From assembly GCA_035297265.1 (NCBI GenBank), contig DATGZH010000042.1:62001-126000 (forward strand): a stretch of 64,000 bases of DNA, read 5' to 3'. This DNA comes from DATGZH01 sp035297265 (lineage in GTDB: Bacteria; Actinomycetota; Acidimicrobiia; Acidimicrobiales; RAAP-2). Both the position numbers and the translations under genes were made by a program. The notes below the pieces were generated by a model. The model saw nothing but the letters and a program-made list of their open reading frames with translations, did no database searches and was not told the DNA's origin. Shown here piece by piece: positions 8,326 through 16,881 of this stretch (position 1 is the first letter of the stretch; each line of letters starts with the position of its first letter).

Positions 8326-9614
8326 AGCGCTACCAGCTCCGCCAGGAGATGAACGGCATCGAGGAGCCGCCGGGCAAGGTCTGGTTCTGGGAGCTCGAGG
8401 CCGGCGTCATCGACGCCGGCCGCTGCATCCAGTGCGGGACGTGCGTGGCCGTGTGCCCCTCCAACTCGATCGGGGTCCACGAGGAGACCTTCCTGCCCGA
8501 GCTCGTGAAGATGTGCACCGGGTGCTCCCTCTGCTGGGACTTCTGCCCCCGGGGCGGCCTGCGCTACGAGGCCCTCTGGCCGCCGTCGACGCCCGAGCCG
8601 ACCGACGGGACGGCGGGCGACGGCGAGCTGGCCCCGGCCACCCCGACCGACGTGAAGTCCGACGCGGCCGACACCTATTGGAAGATCTCCGGGGGCCCGC
8701 CGGCCGAGGGGCTGGGGGCGGTGCTCGAGCGCTTCGCCGTGCGGGCGGCCACGCGCTCGGACGCGGTGCAGGACGGTGGGGCGGTGACCGCCCTCCTCGT
8801 CGCCCTCCTGGCGGCGGGTGAGATCGACGGCGCCCTCGTCTCCAAGCCGAGCGACGACCCCGACGAGCCCTGGAGGGGCGTGGCCACCGTGGCCACGACC
8901 GCCGCCGAGATCGTCGCCTCGTCGGGGAGCTTCTACAACCAGACGATGGCCCTCGCCGAGCTCGACCTCTCCCGCTACGCGCTCGGGCCGAAGCCCCGGC
9001 TTGCCGTCGTGGGGACGCCGTGCGAGATCCAGGGCATCCGGGCCATGCAGGCCCGCCGCTGGAACACCGGGGCCCACCGGGTGGACGCCGTCGTCCTCAC
9101 GATCGCCCTCATGTGCACGAAGAGCTTCGACTACGAGGGACTGATCCTGCGGAAGCTGGCCGAGGAGCGGCACGTCGACCTCGACCGGGTGAGCAAGATC
9201 GACGTCATCCGGGGGAAGATGATCGTCGAGTACGCCGACGGCGAGCGGGCCGTGGACGAGCCCGTGAAGGGCTTCCACGACGTGGCCCTCAAGGGCTGCG
9301 ACGAGTGCGCCGACTTCCTTGGCCGCAGCGCCGACCTCTCGGTCGGCAGCGTCGGTTCGATGGACGGGTGGACGAGCGTGCTCGTGCGGACCGAGCGGGG
9401 CCGGCTGGCCTTCGAGAAGGCCCGGGCCAAGCTCGACGTGCGCGGTCTCGACGACCCCGACGCCCTCATCCGGCTGGACAACCTCGACAAGAAGATCGCC
9501 TTCCGCAGCCTGCCCCGGAAGTTCGACCCCGACGGACCGCTCTTCATCGACTACGAGGAGCACGTCCGGACCTACGCCGAGACCGACCGGGCGCCGGTCG
9601 AGCTCCGGCGGTGA
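8322..9614 (+). CDS. FrhB/FdhB-family F420-binding iron-sulfur flavoprotein
   Basis: A 430-residue protein with an N-terminal two-cluster ferredoxin domain (Cys35/38/41/45 and Cys65/68/71/75), followed by the coenzyme F420 hydrogenase/dehydrogenase beta domain. VVGTPCEIQGIRAM and the KGCDECADFLG segment are typical of that domain. Family members use FAD to move electrons between F420H2 and iron-sulfur centres. GTG at 8322 overlaps the sulfite reductase stop (GTGA), so the two are translationally coupled. I infer that it feeds electrons from F420H2 to the reductase, as the fused Fsr enzyme does in methanogens. A ferredoxin-linked role is an alternative. Confidence 0.87.
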   Translation: MKRYQLRQEMNGIEEPPGKVWFWELEAGVIDAGRCIQCGTCVAVCPSNSIGVHEETFLPELVKMCTGCSLCWDFCPRGGLRYEALWPPSTPEPTDGTAGDGELAPATPTDVKSDAADTYWKISGGPPAEGLGAVLERFAVRAATRSDAVQDGGAVTALLVALLAAGEIDGALVSKPSDDPDEPWRGVATVATTAAEIVASSGSFYNQTMALAELDLSRYALGPKPRLAVVGTPCEIQGIRAMQARRWNTGAHRVDAVVLTIALMCTKSFDYEGLILRKLAEERHVDLDRVSKIDVIRGKMIVEYADGERAVDEPVKGFHDVALKGCDECADFLGRSADLSVGSVGSMDGWTSVLVRTERGRLAFEKARAKLDVRGLDDPDALIRLDNLDKKIAFRSLPRKFDPDGPLFIDYEEHVRTYAETDRAPVELRR

Positions 9615-9925
9615 CGGCGCTGTCGCCGACCGCACCCCCCAGCCTGCACGTCCCCGCCGAGCCCGAGGAGCGCAGGGCCGCCTGGCTCGCCGCGGTCCTC
9701 GCGGGCGACGACCTGGCCGATGTCGTGACGGGGGCCGACGGCCCGGCCCGGTGGCTCTGGGCCCGCTGGCGGGTCCTCGCCGGCGCCGGTCTCGCCGAGG
9801 AGTCCTTCGTGGCGATCGCGCTCGGCTACCGACGCGAGCTCTGGCTCTGGCTCGTCGGCGACCGCACCTGGGACCAGTGCTGCTCGGGGCTGATCGGCCG
9901 GCTCGAGCGACGTCTCACCCGCTGA
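9611..9925 (+). CDS. Small conserved-looking protein coupled to the sulfite-reduction operon
   Basis: A 104-residue protein I do not recognise. GTG overlaps the stop of the FrhB-type gene by 4 bases, so it is almost certainly translated with it. The sequence has a flexible N-terminus, then a Trp/Arg/Leu-rich helical part (WLWARWRVLAG, YRRELWLWLVGDRTW) and one Cys-Cys pair. No transmembrane span or cofactor motif is evident. Position suggests an assembly factor or small subunit of the sulfite-reducing complex, but this is inference. Confidence 0.7.
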   Translation: MTALSPTAPPSLHVPAEPEERRAAWLAAVLAGDDLADVVTGADGPARWLWARWRVLAGAGLAEESFVAIALGYRRELWLWLVGDRTWDQCCSGLIGRLERRLTR

Positions 9926-9965
9926 GCACCCTCGGAGCGAACCGCGCCAGGCCAGACTGTCGGCC

Positions 9966-10787
9966 GTGACCGACCGGGCGCCCCCCGCCGTCTCGCTGGC
10001 CAACGTGTCGGTGGTGCGGGACGGGCGCCCCATCCTCGACCAGGTGGACTGGGAGGTGCGTGGCGGCGAGCGCTGGGTGGTGCTCGGACCCAACGGCTCG
10101 GGCAAGACGACCCTCCTCCAGGTCGCCGCGGCCCGGTTGTGGCCGACGAGCGGCACCGTCGAGGTGCTCGGCCAGCGTCTCGGCCACGTGGACGTGCGGA
10201 CGCTGCGGCCGAAGGTGGCCCTCGTGAGCGGCTCGGTCATCCGCCAGCTCCGCCCGACCCTCACCGCCCGAGAGGTCGTGGTCACCGGGCGCCACGGCGC
10301 CCTCGAGCCGTGGTGGCACCAGTACGGCGACGAGGACTGGGCCACGGCCGACCGACTCCTGGCCGACGCCGGGGTCGGCGGACCCGGTGGCGTCGGCGGG
10401 CGCGAGTTCGGCGTGATCTCGGAGGGCGAGCGCCAGCACGTCCTCGTGGCCCGGGCGCTCATGAGCCGACCCGAGCTGCTGCTCCTCGACGAGCCGGCGG
10501 CGGGCCTCGACCTCGGTGCCCGTGAGCGGCTCGTCGAGCGGCTGGCCGAGCTCGCCAGCCGGACCGACGTCCCGCCGTTCGTGCTGGTCACCCACCACAC
10601 CGAGGAGATCCCCCGCGGGGCGACGCACGCCGCGCTCGTCGCCGGGGGGCGCCTCGTCGCCCAGGGCCGGGTCGACGACGTCCTCACATCCGAGGCCGTG
10701 TCGGCCTGCTTCGGTGTGGCGGTGACGGTCGGGCGCGACGACGGGCGCTGGTGGAGCCGGGCCCGCCCGTGCGTCGAACCCTCCTGA
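9966..10787 (+). CDS. ABC transporter ATP-binding protein, ModF/YlmA-like
   Basis: A 273-residue single ATPase domain. Walker A is GPNGSGKTT, Walker B is LLLLDEPAAG, the switch His follows as VTHH, and the signature reads ISEGERQHV instead of LSGGQ. The EEIP after the His resembles the ModF/YlmA group, whose members often lack a permease partner. No permease gene is adjacent. GTG lies 40 bases after the small gene, so it may be read with the sulfur operon, though a metabolic link is not evident. Confidence 0.85.
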   Translation: MTDRAPPAVSLANVSVVRDGRPILDQVDWEVRGGERWVVLGPNGSGKTTLLQVAAARLWPTSGTVEVLGQRLGHVDVRTLRPKVALVSGSVIRQLRPTLTAREVVVTGRHGALEPWWHQYGDEDWATADRLLADAGVGGPGGVGGREFGVISEGERQHVLVARALMSRPELLLLDEPAAGLDLGARERLVERLAELASRTDVPPFVLVTHHTEEIPRGATHAALVAGGRLVAQGRVDDVLTSEAVSACFGVAVTVGRDDGRWWSRARPCVEPS

Positions 10788-11054
10788 CCTCGGTCTCTCG
10801 GGCGGGACCCGTGCGCCCGCCGGCCGGCGGCCGCATCCGACCGTTCTGACCTGGTCCGAAGAAGAGCGCTTGCGAAGGCTCCTCCCTTCGGTTAGCAAGA
10901 GGGGCGAGCAGGCGGAGATGACGCCGACAGGGGTCGGCGAAGTTGTTGAGGGTAAGGCGCTGGCGATGTCGGCGTTGTGCTGCTCCCGACCATCCACCAC
11001 TTGGATCAGGCCCGTCATTAGGGTCTTTGTCAAGAGAGGTAGGTCTCCGGGGGA

Positions 11055-11765
11055 GTGACACTGGTGGTCGTCCTGTTGATCCTCGCTGCTCTGTGGATCG
11101 TGGTTCTACTCCCGGGCTATCTCAAGAAGCGCTCCGAACGCCGCTCCACCGGCTCCATCGAGTCCTTCCACGAGCGCCTCCATCTGCTGGAACGGACCGG
11201 GCCCAAGCTGGTCGAACCGGCCTACCGCCTCGAAACGGCCAGCCCGGAGGGATCGACCACGGGCAGCGGCCTCCCCACCGTCTCGAGCAACCCTGGCCGG
11301 GCCAAGCTGGTCCTCCTCCAACCGGTGTCCGGTGACGCCTTCGACGACGAGGACGACGTGGTCGACGACCGACGGGGCACCCACTACCGCCGGGTGGCCC
11401 CCCTCGAGCTCGACACCGCCCCGCCCCTGTCGGTGCCCGAGCGGAGGCGAGGCCCCGACCCCTACCGCCAGCAGCTGGCCCGCAAGCGACGTCGGGACAC
11501 CCTCGCCGTCCTGGCCGGGGTCTTCCTCCTCACCGCGGCAGCCGGCAGCCTCCACGCCCTCCACCCCCTGTGGGTGCTGACCGCCATCTCCGGTCTCGCC
11601 CTCGTGGCTTACGTCGGCCTCCTCGTCTACGCCCAGAACCTCAACGCCGAACAACGTCGCCTGGCGTACCTCCGGAGGAACGCCCTCGGTGCGACGGTGG
11701 ACCGCTGGGCCGACGAGGGTGACGCTTACGACGACGAGGAGGAGCCCCAGGTCGTCGCCCGCTGA
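11055..11765 (+). CDS. SepX/GlpR-like membrane protein
   Basis: A 236-residue protein with an N-terminal membrane span (VVVLLILAALWIVVLLPGYL) followed by a basic stretch KKRSERRSTGSIESFHERL. A long polar, acidic middle follows, then two C-terminal spans around residues 150-200 and an acidic tail. This topology and the start LPGYLKKRSE...F...L match the actinobacterial divisome protein SepX/GlpR, which takes part in cell division. The match is by pattern only. GTG has GGGGGA just upstream. It ends shortly before tRNA-Ala. Confidence 0.6.
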   Translation: MTLVVVLLILAALWIVVLLPGYLKKRSERRSTGSIESFHERLHLLERTGPKLVEPAYRLETASPEGSTTGSGLPTVSSNPGRAKLVLLQPVSGDAFDDEDDVVDDRRGTHYRRVAPLELDTAPPLSVPERRRGPDPYRQQLARKRRRDTLAVLAGVFLLTAAAGSLHALHPLWVLTAISGLALVAYVGLLVYAQNLNAEQRRLAYLRRNALGATVDRWADEGDAYDDEEEPQVVAR

Positions 11766-11833
11766 GCGCAGCCGTCTCGGGCCCGCACAGTGCCAATCTG
11801 ACGAGGGACTATTCTCGGGCCCGGAACCCTTCC

Positions 11834-11906
11834 GGGGGTGTAGCTCAGTTGGCAGAGCGCTACGTTCGCAACGTAGAAGTCGGCGGTTCGAGTCCGCTCA
11901 CCTCCA
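11834..11906 (+). tRNA. tRNA-Ala, anticodon CGC
   Basis: A full cloverleaf folds. The 7-bp acceptor stem pairs GGGGGTG with CACCTCC and contains the G3-U70 wobble pair that specifies alanine. The D-arm has GCTCAGTTGGCAGAGC, the anticodon stem CTACG/CGTAG, and the loop TTCGCAA has CGC at 11867-11869. The T-arm loop is TTCGAGT, and the discriminator base is A. CCA is not fully encoded (ACCG follows). Its 3' part is the target of the island described downstream. Confidence 0.96.
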
Positions 11907-11909
11907 CCG
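11863..11909 (+). repeat. attL-like core in tRNA-Ala (first copy of 47-bp direct repeat)
   Basis: From the anticodon arm to just past the tRNA end, these 47 bases recur without mismatch at 22721-22767, with shorter or diverged copies at 28366 and 31640. An integrase gene lies just inside. This is the classic footprint of site-specific integration into a tRNA gene that restores the tRNA. Confidence 0.88.
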
Positions 11910-12047
11910 CATTCCTCCTGGTAAGGCCCTCAGCAGCCTTCGCAATCTGCACTCGATAGGTGCGCATTGGCGCGAGTTTGGCGCGGACCGGTTCCCACAG
12001 CTCTGCGTCTGCCTCTGCTCGGCGCAGGTAGGGCTGCTACTGCACCC

Positions 12048-12350
12048 TCAACTGACGCGTCGCTCTCGGACCGCCCAGTCGATTTCTCGGCCTACAGCCT
12101 TGGCATAGCGCATGAGCGTCGAGAGTCGTACGTCCCGGTTGCCACCTTCGATCCGAGCGACGACGGACTGGGACGACCCCATCCTCGCCGCCACGGCCGT
12201 CTGGGACAGCCCCTCGGCAACGCGGGCCTCGGTGAGCGTCCTCAGCAATTGCCGGCGCCGCGCCGCCTCGGCCATGAGCTCCGGAAAATCCGGGTTGCGC
12301 TCCGTTCGCTTCGCGATGTCCTCGTCGATCTCGTCGAAGTAGCGATGCAT
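12048..12350 (-). CDS. XRE-family helix-turn-helix antitoxin (HigA-like)
   Basis: A 100-residue DNA-binding protein. After a polar N-terminus (MHRYFDEIDEDIAKR), the segment LLRTLTEARVAEGLSQTAVA and RMGSSQSVVARIEGG forms a lambda-repressor-type HTH, with a VRLSTLMRYAKAVG tail typical of XRE antitoxins. AAAGGAG lies 6 bases before the ATG. It follows the toxin gene by 56 bases on the same strand (toxin-first order as in HigBA). It would neutralise the toxin and repress the operon. The last third of this gene is duplicated as a remnant near 22.98-23.07 kb. Confidence 0.88.
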   Translation of the reverse strand: MHRYFDEIDEDIAKRTERNPDFPELMAEAARRRQLLRTLTEARVAEGLSQTAVAARMGSSQSVVARIEGGNRDVRLSTLMRYAKAVGREIDWAVRERRVS

Positions 12351-12406
12351 GTATGCTCCTTTGAAGATGCTCTTTAGATCATAGGCCGACGACGACCACG
12401 TCGGCG

Positions 12407-12736
12407 TCAGTCGGCAAGACGTCGCTCGGCCAGGGAGATCTCGTGCGGGGGTGTCCGCTGGGTCTTCTTGGAGATCACGTGGAGGGCCAAGAGGACCCTT
12501 CCCTTGGCTCCTTCCTCGGCGAAGAACAGCCGGTAGGAGGCCTGCAGGGCGTCGGCCCGGACTTCGTAGATGGGACCTCGGAGGTGCCGAGCGACGACGA
12601 GTCCGTCTGTTCGCACCTCGCCCATGGCGTCGTAGATCGCTGCAGCATCCTCGTCGGTGAGCTGGCGGATGAACTCCCGGGCCGGCTGTCGTCCCGACGC
12701 CGTCGAGTAATAGCGCCAGCGCCTTCGCACCATCAT
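12407..12736 (-). CDS. RelE/HigB-like toxin (Gp49 family)
   Basis: A 109-residue protein of the phage Gp49/HigB type, usually ribosome-dependent mRNA interferases. It has REFIRQLTDEDAAAI followed by RHLRGPIYEVRADALQASYRLFFAEE and a C-terminal LLALHVISKKTQRTPPHEI, the normal family pattern with basic active-site residues. Its ATG at 12736 overlaps the stop of the integrase gene (ATGA), so toxin and integrase are translationally coupled. The XRE gene downstream supplies the antitoxin. Confidence 0.88.
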   Translation of the reverse strand: MMVRRRWRYYSTASGRQPAREFIRQLTDEDAAAIYDAMGEVRTDGLVVARHLRGPIYEVRADALQASYRLFFAEEGAKGRVLLALHVISKKTQRTPPHEISLAERRLAD

Positions 12737-13884
12737 GCCGTGGTCCCCCGGGGCCCGTTCCCGCCGGCGATCTGCTCCACCTCGGGTCCGATCGGGAAGA
12801 ACCGCTCGCCGAGTCGTTCGGCGGCCGCCCGGTCGGCGGCAACTGGTGCAGCGGCGTACACGGCGAGAGTCATGCGAGGGTCGCTGTGACCGAGGCGGTG
12901 TTGGGCGGTCTTCACGTCCACCCCCTCGAGCACCAGCGTGGTGGCGGCGAGGCGGCGCAGGTCGTGGAAGCCGGCTCCCTCGCAGCCGGCGGCCCTGACC
13001 GCAGGGAGCCAGATCCGGTTCCGGAAGTTGCCCTGGTTCACGACGCCGCCAATACCGTCGGTGAAGACGAGGTCCTCGCTCACGCAGTCCTCCCGGTACC
13101 GGGCGAGGTGCTCGGCCAAGAGCTGGACCAGGGGCTTCGGCAGGCCCATCGTCCGCCGGCCCGCTTGGGACTTCGGTGGCCCGAACATCGGACGGCCCTT
13201 GAGGTCCCGGGTGACCGCCTCGGCCACGGTCAGCGTCCGACGCTCGAGATCGAGGGCCCGGAGTCGAAGGCCGAGGACCTCGGACCAGCGAAGGCCGAGC
13301 ACCGCTCCAAGCCAGACCATCGGGCGGTAGCGCTCGGGGATCCCGCCGGCAATGCGGGCGACGTCCTCGGGGGTGAGGTCGTGACGCCGGGTGCTCGTGA
13401 CTTCGGGCAGATGGACCCGACGGCACGGTGAGCGCCCGAGCCAGTCGTTGTCGACGGCGTAGGCGAAGATTGCCTTCAGGACGGCGTAGTTGCGGCGGAC
13501 GGTCCTCGGAGCCTGATGGATCGCCCATTGGTTGACGAGGACCTGGACGTCGTCGAGGGAGACATCCTCGAGGTTGTGGTCCCCGAGTGCCGGGACGATG
13601 TGGCGATCGACGGCGATCCGGTCGGTCGCTGCCGTGGTCGGCCTCTTGGACGGGTTGGACGCCAGCCAACGCCGGGCGAGCTCGTGTACCGGCATGAGCC
13701 GAGCACCGGGATCGAGCCACGAGCCACGGCGGATGCTCAGTTCGACCGCCGCCAGGTAGACACGGGCGTCGGCGGCCGTCAGGAAGCGGATGTCCGCCAG
13801 GTGACGGCGGCCGCCATGCCAGTAGGACGCCTCCCAGATCCTGCCTCGCTTGCGAACGCTCCCGAAATGGCGTCGTGACGGCAC
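12733..13884 (-). CDS. int: Tyrosine recombinase, integrase of the tRNA-Ala element
   Basis: A 383-residue phage-type integrase. It has an N-terminal arm-binding portion (SVRKRGRIWEASYWHGGRRH), a SAM-like core-binding domain around residues 60-160, and a catalytic domain with Arg in LRWSEVLGLR, HDLRR, the GHSDPRMT box and the nucleophilic Tyr in LAVYAA. GTG at 13884 is preceded by GAGGTG 7 bases upstream. It lies about 0.8 kb from the tRNA-Ala attachment site, as expected for an integrase next to attL. It most likely catalysed insertion at this tRNA. Confidence 0.93.
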   Translation of the reverse strand: MPSRRHFGSVRKRGRIWEASYWHGGRRHLADIRFLTAADARVYLAAVELSIRRGSWLDPGARLMPVHELARRWLASNPSKRPTTAATDRIAVDRHIVPALGDHNLEDVSLDDVQVLVNQWAIHQAPRTVRRNYAVLKAIFAYAVDNDWLGRSPCRRVHLPEVTSTRRHDLTPEDVARIAGGIPERYRPMVWLGAVLGLRWSEVLGLRLRALDLERRTLTVAEAVTRDLKGRPMFGPPKSQAGRRTMGLPKPLVQLLAEHLARYREDCVSEDLVFTDGIGGVVNQGNFRNRIWLPAVRAAGCEGAGFHDLRRLAATTLVLEGVDVKTAQHRLGHSDPRMTLAVYAAAPVAADRAAAERLGERFFPIGPEVEQIAGGNGPRGTTA

Positions 13885-14060
13885 CGCTTCACCTCGATCC
13901 GGAAAGCGACCGGAGGACGATCGCTCTGGGGTGCTTCGGCGTGGTCAGGCGGGACGCCCCCGACGCGAGACCGCTGCGGCGCGGGTAGCCCGCGCAGCGG
14001 TGTTGAACAGGAACGGTAGCCCAGGGCTGTGACTTGAGGTGGCGACAGGGGTCCACTTGG

Positions 14061-14633
14061 TCACGCCTTCCCGTCGGAGCGGTGCTCGGATTGTGGCTGC
14101 CTCGGCCGCTGGCTGCGCTCCGCTGCCAGCTCCGCCTCCGCCTCGGCGAACCACAGGGCCAGGCGTTCGGCGAAGGGGTCGTCGTAGCCCATGCCCGCGA
14201 AACGCCAGTCGGACTCGAGGGTCGGTCCGTCCGTCTCGGTGCTGCGGGCGAAGTCGATACGGGCCTGGCGAAGGGCACTGAAGGTCGTCGAGTAGGTGGG
14301 GGACTTGGTGGCGAACTGGCCGCCGTAGCCGAAGAGGTGGGCATGCTCCCGGAGTTCCAGAGAGTGAAAGAGGGGAGTGCTGCCGAGATCCCAGGCGGTG
14401 GTCACGAGGCGCTCTGCGTGCGGCCGGAGCCCGAGGTGGGCGATCTGCATCCTGCTCCTCAACGGTCGGGCCAGCCGCCCCGTGTCGTCGGCCGTCTTCA
14501 CCGAGTACTTGGCGACGTAGCCAGCGACGATGGCGGGGTCGTCTCCTGACGAAGCGAGGTCGAGGACGCGCAGTTCCCTTCCCCACCTCGCATCACATGG
14601 AGCCGTGGTGTCATCGGCAGCACCCTCGAGCAG
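14061..14633 (-). pseudogene. C-terminal remnant of a RepSA-type replication initiator
   Basis: The minus-strand frame is open from an in-frame TAG at 14634 down to 14061 and has no plausible full-length start. It contains RWGRELRVLDL, then IVAGYVAKYSVKTADDTGR, LARPLRS, RLVTTAWDLG, and HLFGYGGQFATKSPTYSTTF with SALRQAR. This order matches the C-terminal half of replication initiators of actinomycete integrative elements and plasmids (RepSA type). The N-terminal half is missing, so it is a broken gene. It lies next to the integrase, as rep does in such elements, and suggests the island descends from an AICE-like element. Confidence 0.7.
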
Positions 14634-15254
14634 CTACACGAGCAAGACCCCATGCTGCCGCTGGTGCGCTTCGACACCAAGGCGGTCACGACCACCGGCG
14701 TCGTCGACCATCACGAGTGGCAGGGTCGCTTCCTTCTCCAACGAGACGGCGACACGTTTATCGGCTCCGGCAGCCGCACCGAGGGGCCGCGGTACACGAC
14801 TCAGTCTCGAGAGATCTCAATTCTCCCGGCGGTCGCTACGGTCAATGGATGATGGCGCCGTCGCCGGCACGCCTGACCCCACCGGGGGACCCCTGCCCCC
14901 GGTCCTTCCCCGTGCCGAGACGGCACTGCGGGCTCTCCCCCGGACAGAAGTCCCGAGCGCGCGTACCCCTCGGGCTCAGGTCGATCGCCGACCGTGCGGT
15001 ATCGGCACGTACGTCGCGGCCCACCTCCTTGTCACCAGCGGTCGGGATCTACCGTTACCGTAAACGCCGATCCGTCGATCCGTCGGGCTCGCGGGAGGTA
15101 GCGCGTGCGAGATCCACGTACTCAACGACGACCTTCAGCCGGGAGTCTGGGGCACCCGAGCGGTCCGTTGGCGGATCGGCAAGGTGGGGCGTTGGCGCTC
15201 GTGCTGTACTCGGACACCTGCTCAACTCGCCGCGCCCGACGCAAGACCTGCGAC
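14634..15254. other. Stretch without a convincing gene
   Basis: About 620 bases beyond the Rep remnant. The plus strand has a short open fragment ending at 14852 that encodes LVRFDTKAVTTTG and RDGDTFIGSGSRTEG. It has no clear start and I do not recognise it; it may be the end of a deleted gene. From 14853 to 15254 I see no coding signal, RNA gene or repeat. Confidence 0.5.
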
Positions 15255-16235
15255 TCATGTCAGCGCGGGTGCGAGGTAGCCGCCGTCGGTCTCGAGCAAG
15301 CCGGTGAGCAGCCGGTCCGGGCGCCAATCTTCGAAGTGGTCCTCGGTCCGGTCGCGGCCGAGCCAGATCTCAAGATCGCGGAGCTGGTCGAGCACCGCGG
15401 CGCCCAGGAGCAGCGTGCGACCGTGGACTGGATCCCGTTCACGAGCTGCGATGGCGAACGCGGCCGCGCCGGCGTCGTTGTCGGACCGCTGCCCATCCTC
15501 GGACACGAGGGCCTCGCACACCAACCGGCACAGGTCGATCTCCACCGGGCCCAGCACGGCGAACTCGAAGTCGAGGAGGGCGACCACCTCGCCGTCCCAC
15601 ACAGCGTTCATCAGCGCGAGGTCGCCGTGGTTGACGACCTGCTCGACGACGGGCGCGGCTCGGTAGTAGTCGTCGATGATCTCGTGGAACCGCGACCGCT
15701 GCACATCCGGCAGACCCAACGCAGCACTGACGCGATCGGTCGCGGCCGTGGCGTCGTCAGCTGTTGCCGGTATGAAGCCCGCGTGCGATCCAACGACCAG
15801 ACGGAGCGAGGGCGTGGCGTCGTGCACGACCTGTACGCGCGCCCACAGCTGGCGGATCGCTCGACGCCGCTCCCCGGGTGTCAGCGTGGGCCACGCCTCG
15901 TGCAGGTTCTGGCCTTGAACCTCCTCGGTCACGATCCAGTCATGACCCTCGATCGTGCCCACCCCGAGGATCTTCGGGTGTCCGACTTCGGGCGGCAGCG
16001 CGCGCACGAGCGCGACCTCGGCGGCCATGCCGTCGACGACTGACGTGTTCGCGATCCGCACGGCGAGGCCACCACCGACCCAGGTCGCGTTCGAGATCCC
16101 GAGAGCCTGCCGCATCCCGCGGAGATCACCGCCGTGCTGGGCGACGACCTGGGCAGCCAGAGACCGGACGACGGCCGCCTCGGTCGGGTCGCGGTGCTCG
16201 TCGAGCCAGTGCGTCTCCGCCTCGGGCTCCTTCAT
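15255..16235 (-). CDS. Aminoglycoside phosphotransferase-family kinase
   Basis: A protein of about 326 residues with the protein-kinase-like APH fold. NHGDLALMN is the catalytic HGDxxxxN motif, followed by ALLDFEFAVLGPVEIDL, the metal-binding Asp block. HDWIVTEEVQGQNL matches the hinge region. Such enzymes phosphorylate antibiotics, choline or other small alcohols; the substrate cannot be told. I prefer the ATG at 16235 over an upstream TTG at 16265, although neither has a strong ribosome site. It is island cargo with no operon partner. Confidence 0.82.
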   Translation of the reverse strand: MKEPEAETHWLDEHRDPTEAAVVRSLAAQVVAQHGGDLRGMRQALGISNATWVGGGLAVRIANTSVVDGMAAEVALVRALPPEVGHPKILGVGTIEGHDWIVTEEVQGQNLHEAWPTLTPGERRRAIRQLWARVQVVHDATPSLRLVVGSHAGFIPATADDATAATDRVSAALGLPDVQRSRFHEIIDDYYRAAPVVEQVVNHGDLALMNAVWDGEVVALLDFEFAVLGPVEIDLCRLVCEALVSEDGQRSDNDAGAAAFAIAARERDPVHGRTLLLGAAVLDQLRDLEIWLGRDRTEDHFEDWRPDRLLTGLLETDGGYLAPALT

Positions 16236-16401
16236 CGTTGGGGCAACCCGTTGTGAATACCCCAAGGCTCAGCTACTGCGCCAATCTCCGGTAGTGGAGT
16301 GTCGAAGAATGCCACGGTCTCCGACGTTACGGCGCTGCACCACACTGCGACGAGCTGGACCGAGCTGGGGCGCCGTCACACCCGTTTCGTAGCGTGGCCT
16401 C

Positions 16402-16881
16402 GTGGCTGGTAACGATGTCTTGCCTTCGCTTCCGATCCTGACGGAACGGGTGGCGTCGGAGCGCGAAACGATGAACGCACACGCCGAGAGCCTCGACACC
16501 AAGGCGGGGGTCGTCCTTGGATTCGCTGGCGTCCTCGTGGGCCTTGGTGCCACCGCCCAGGTTGCTGTTTCGGGGCGGGTCGTCTTCCAGATCGGACTGG
16601 GATTCGCTGTTGCGGCTGCCCTCCTCGCAGCATGGGCGTTCCTCCCTCGACGCTTCCCGGTGCTCGAGGTGTACCTCCTGCGCCAGCACTACCTCATGGA
16701 GTCGGAGTTCGAGACCCGGTTGCACCTCCTCGACACCGAAATCGAGATGGTCAAGGAGGTCGCCGACCTGGTGAGGCGCAAGGGTCGGCGGGTCCGCCTG
16801 TCGGTCGGTTGCCTGGCGATCGCGGCGGCGCTCGTCGTCGCCGGTACGCTGGTAGCGACGGGAGGACGACCCCATGGCTGA
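16402..16881 (+). CDS. Small membrane protein with a DTKAG helix, possible effector
   Basis: A 159-residue protein I do not recognise with certainty. A polar N-terminal helix (ERETMNAHAESLDTKAG) leads into two membrane spans at about residues 35-50 and 60-75, a basic turn (LPRRFPVLE), a coiled amphipathic region (ETRLHLLDTEIEMVKEVADLVRRKG) and a third span. The helix-DxKAG-TM pattern resembles small 2TM/3TM effector families (PycTM- or SLATT-like) found in bacterial defence loci, but no cyclase or sensor is adjacent. A decayed paralogue lies at 18.13-18.46 kb. The stop overlaps the next small gene by 8 bases. Confidence 0.75.
   Translation: MAGNDVLPSLPILTERVASERETMNAHAESLDTKAGVVLGFAGVLVGLGATAQVAVSGRVVFQIGLGFAVAAALLAAWAFLPRRFPVLEVYLLRQHYLMESEFETRLHLLDTEIEMVKEVADLVRRKGRRVRLSVGCLAIAAALVVAGTLVATGGRPHG

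Noticed and set aside
13945..14064. A 39-codon minus-strand ORF between the Rep remnant and the integrase as an excisionase candidate.
   Set aside because: It overlaps the Rep stop but has no helix-turn-helix pattern; actinomycete Xis proteins are normally about 60 residues with a clear HTH.
15105..16043. A 312-codon plus-strand frame.
   Set aside because: It is antisense to the phosphotransferase gene, which has clear kinase motifs; the plus-strand frame has none.
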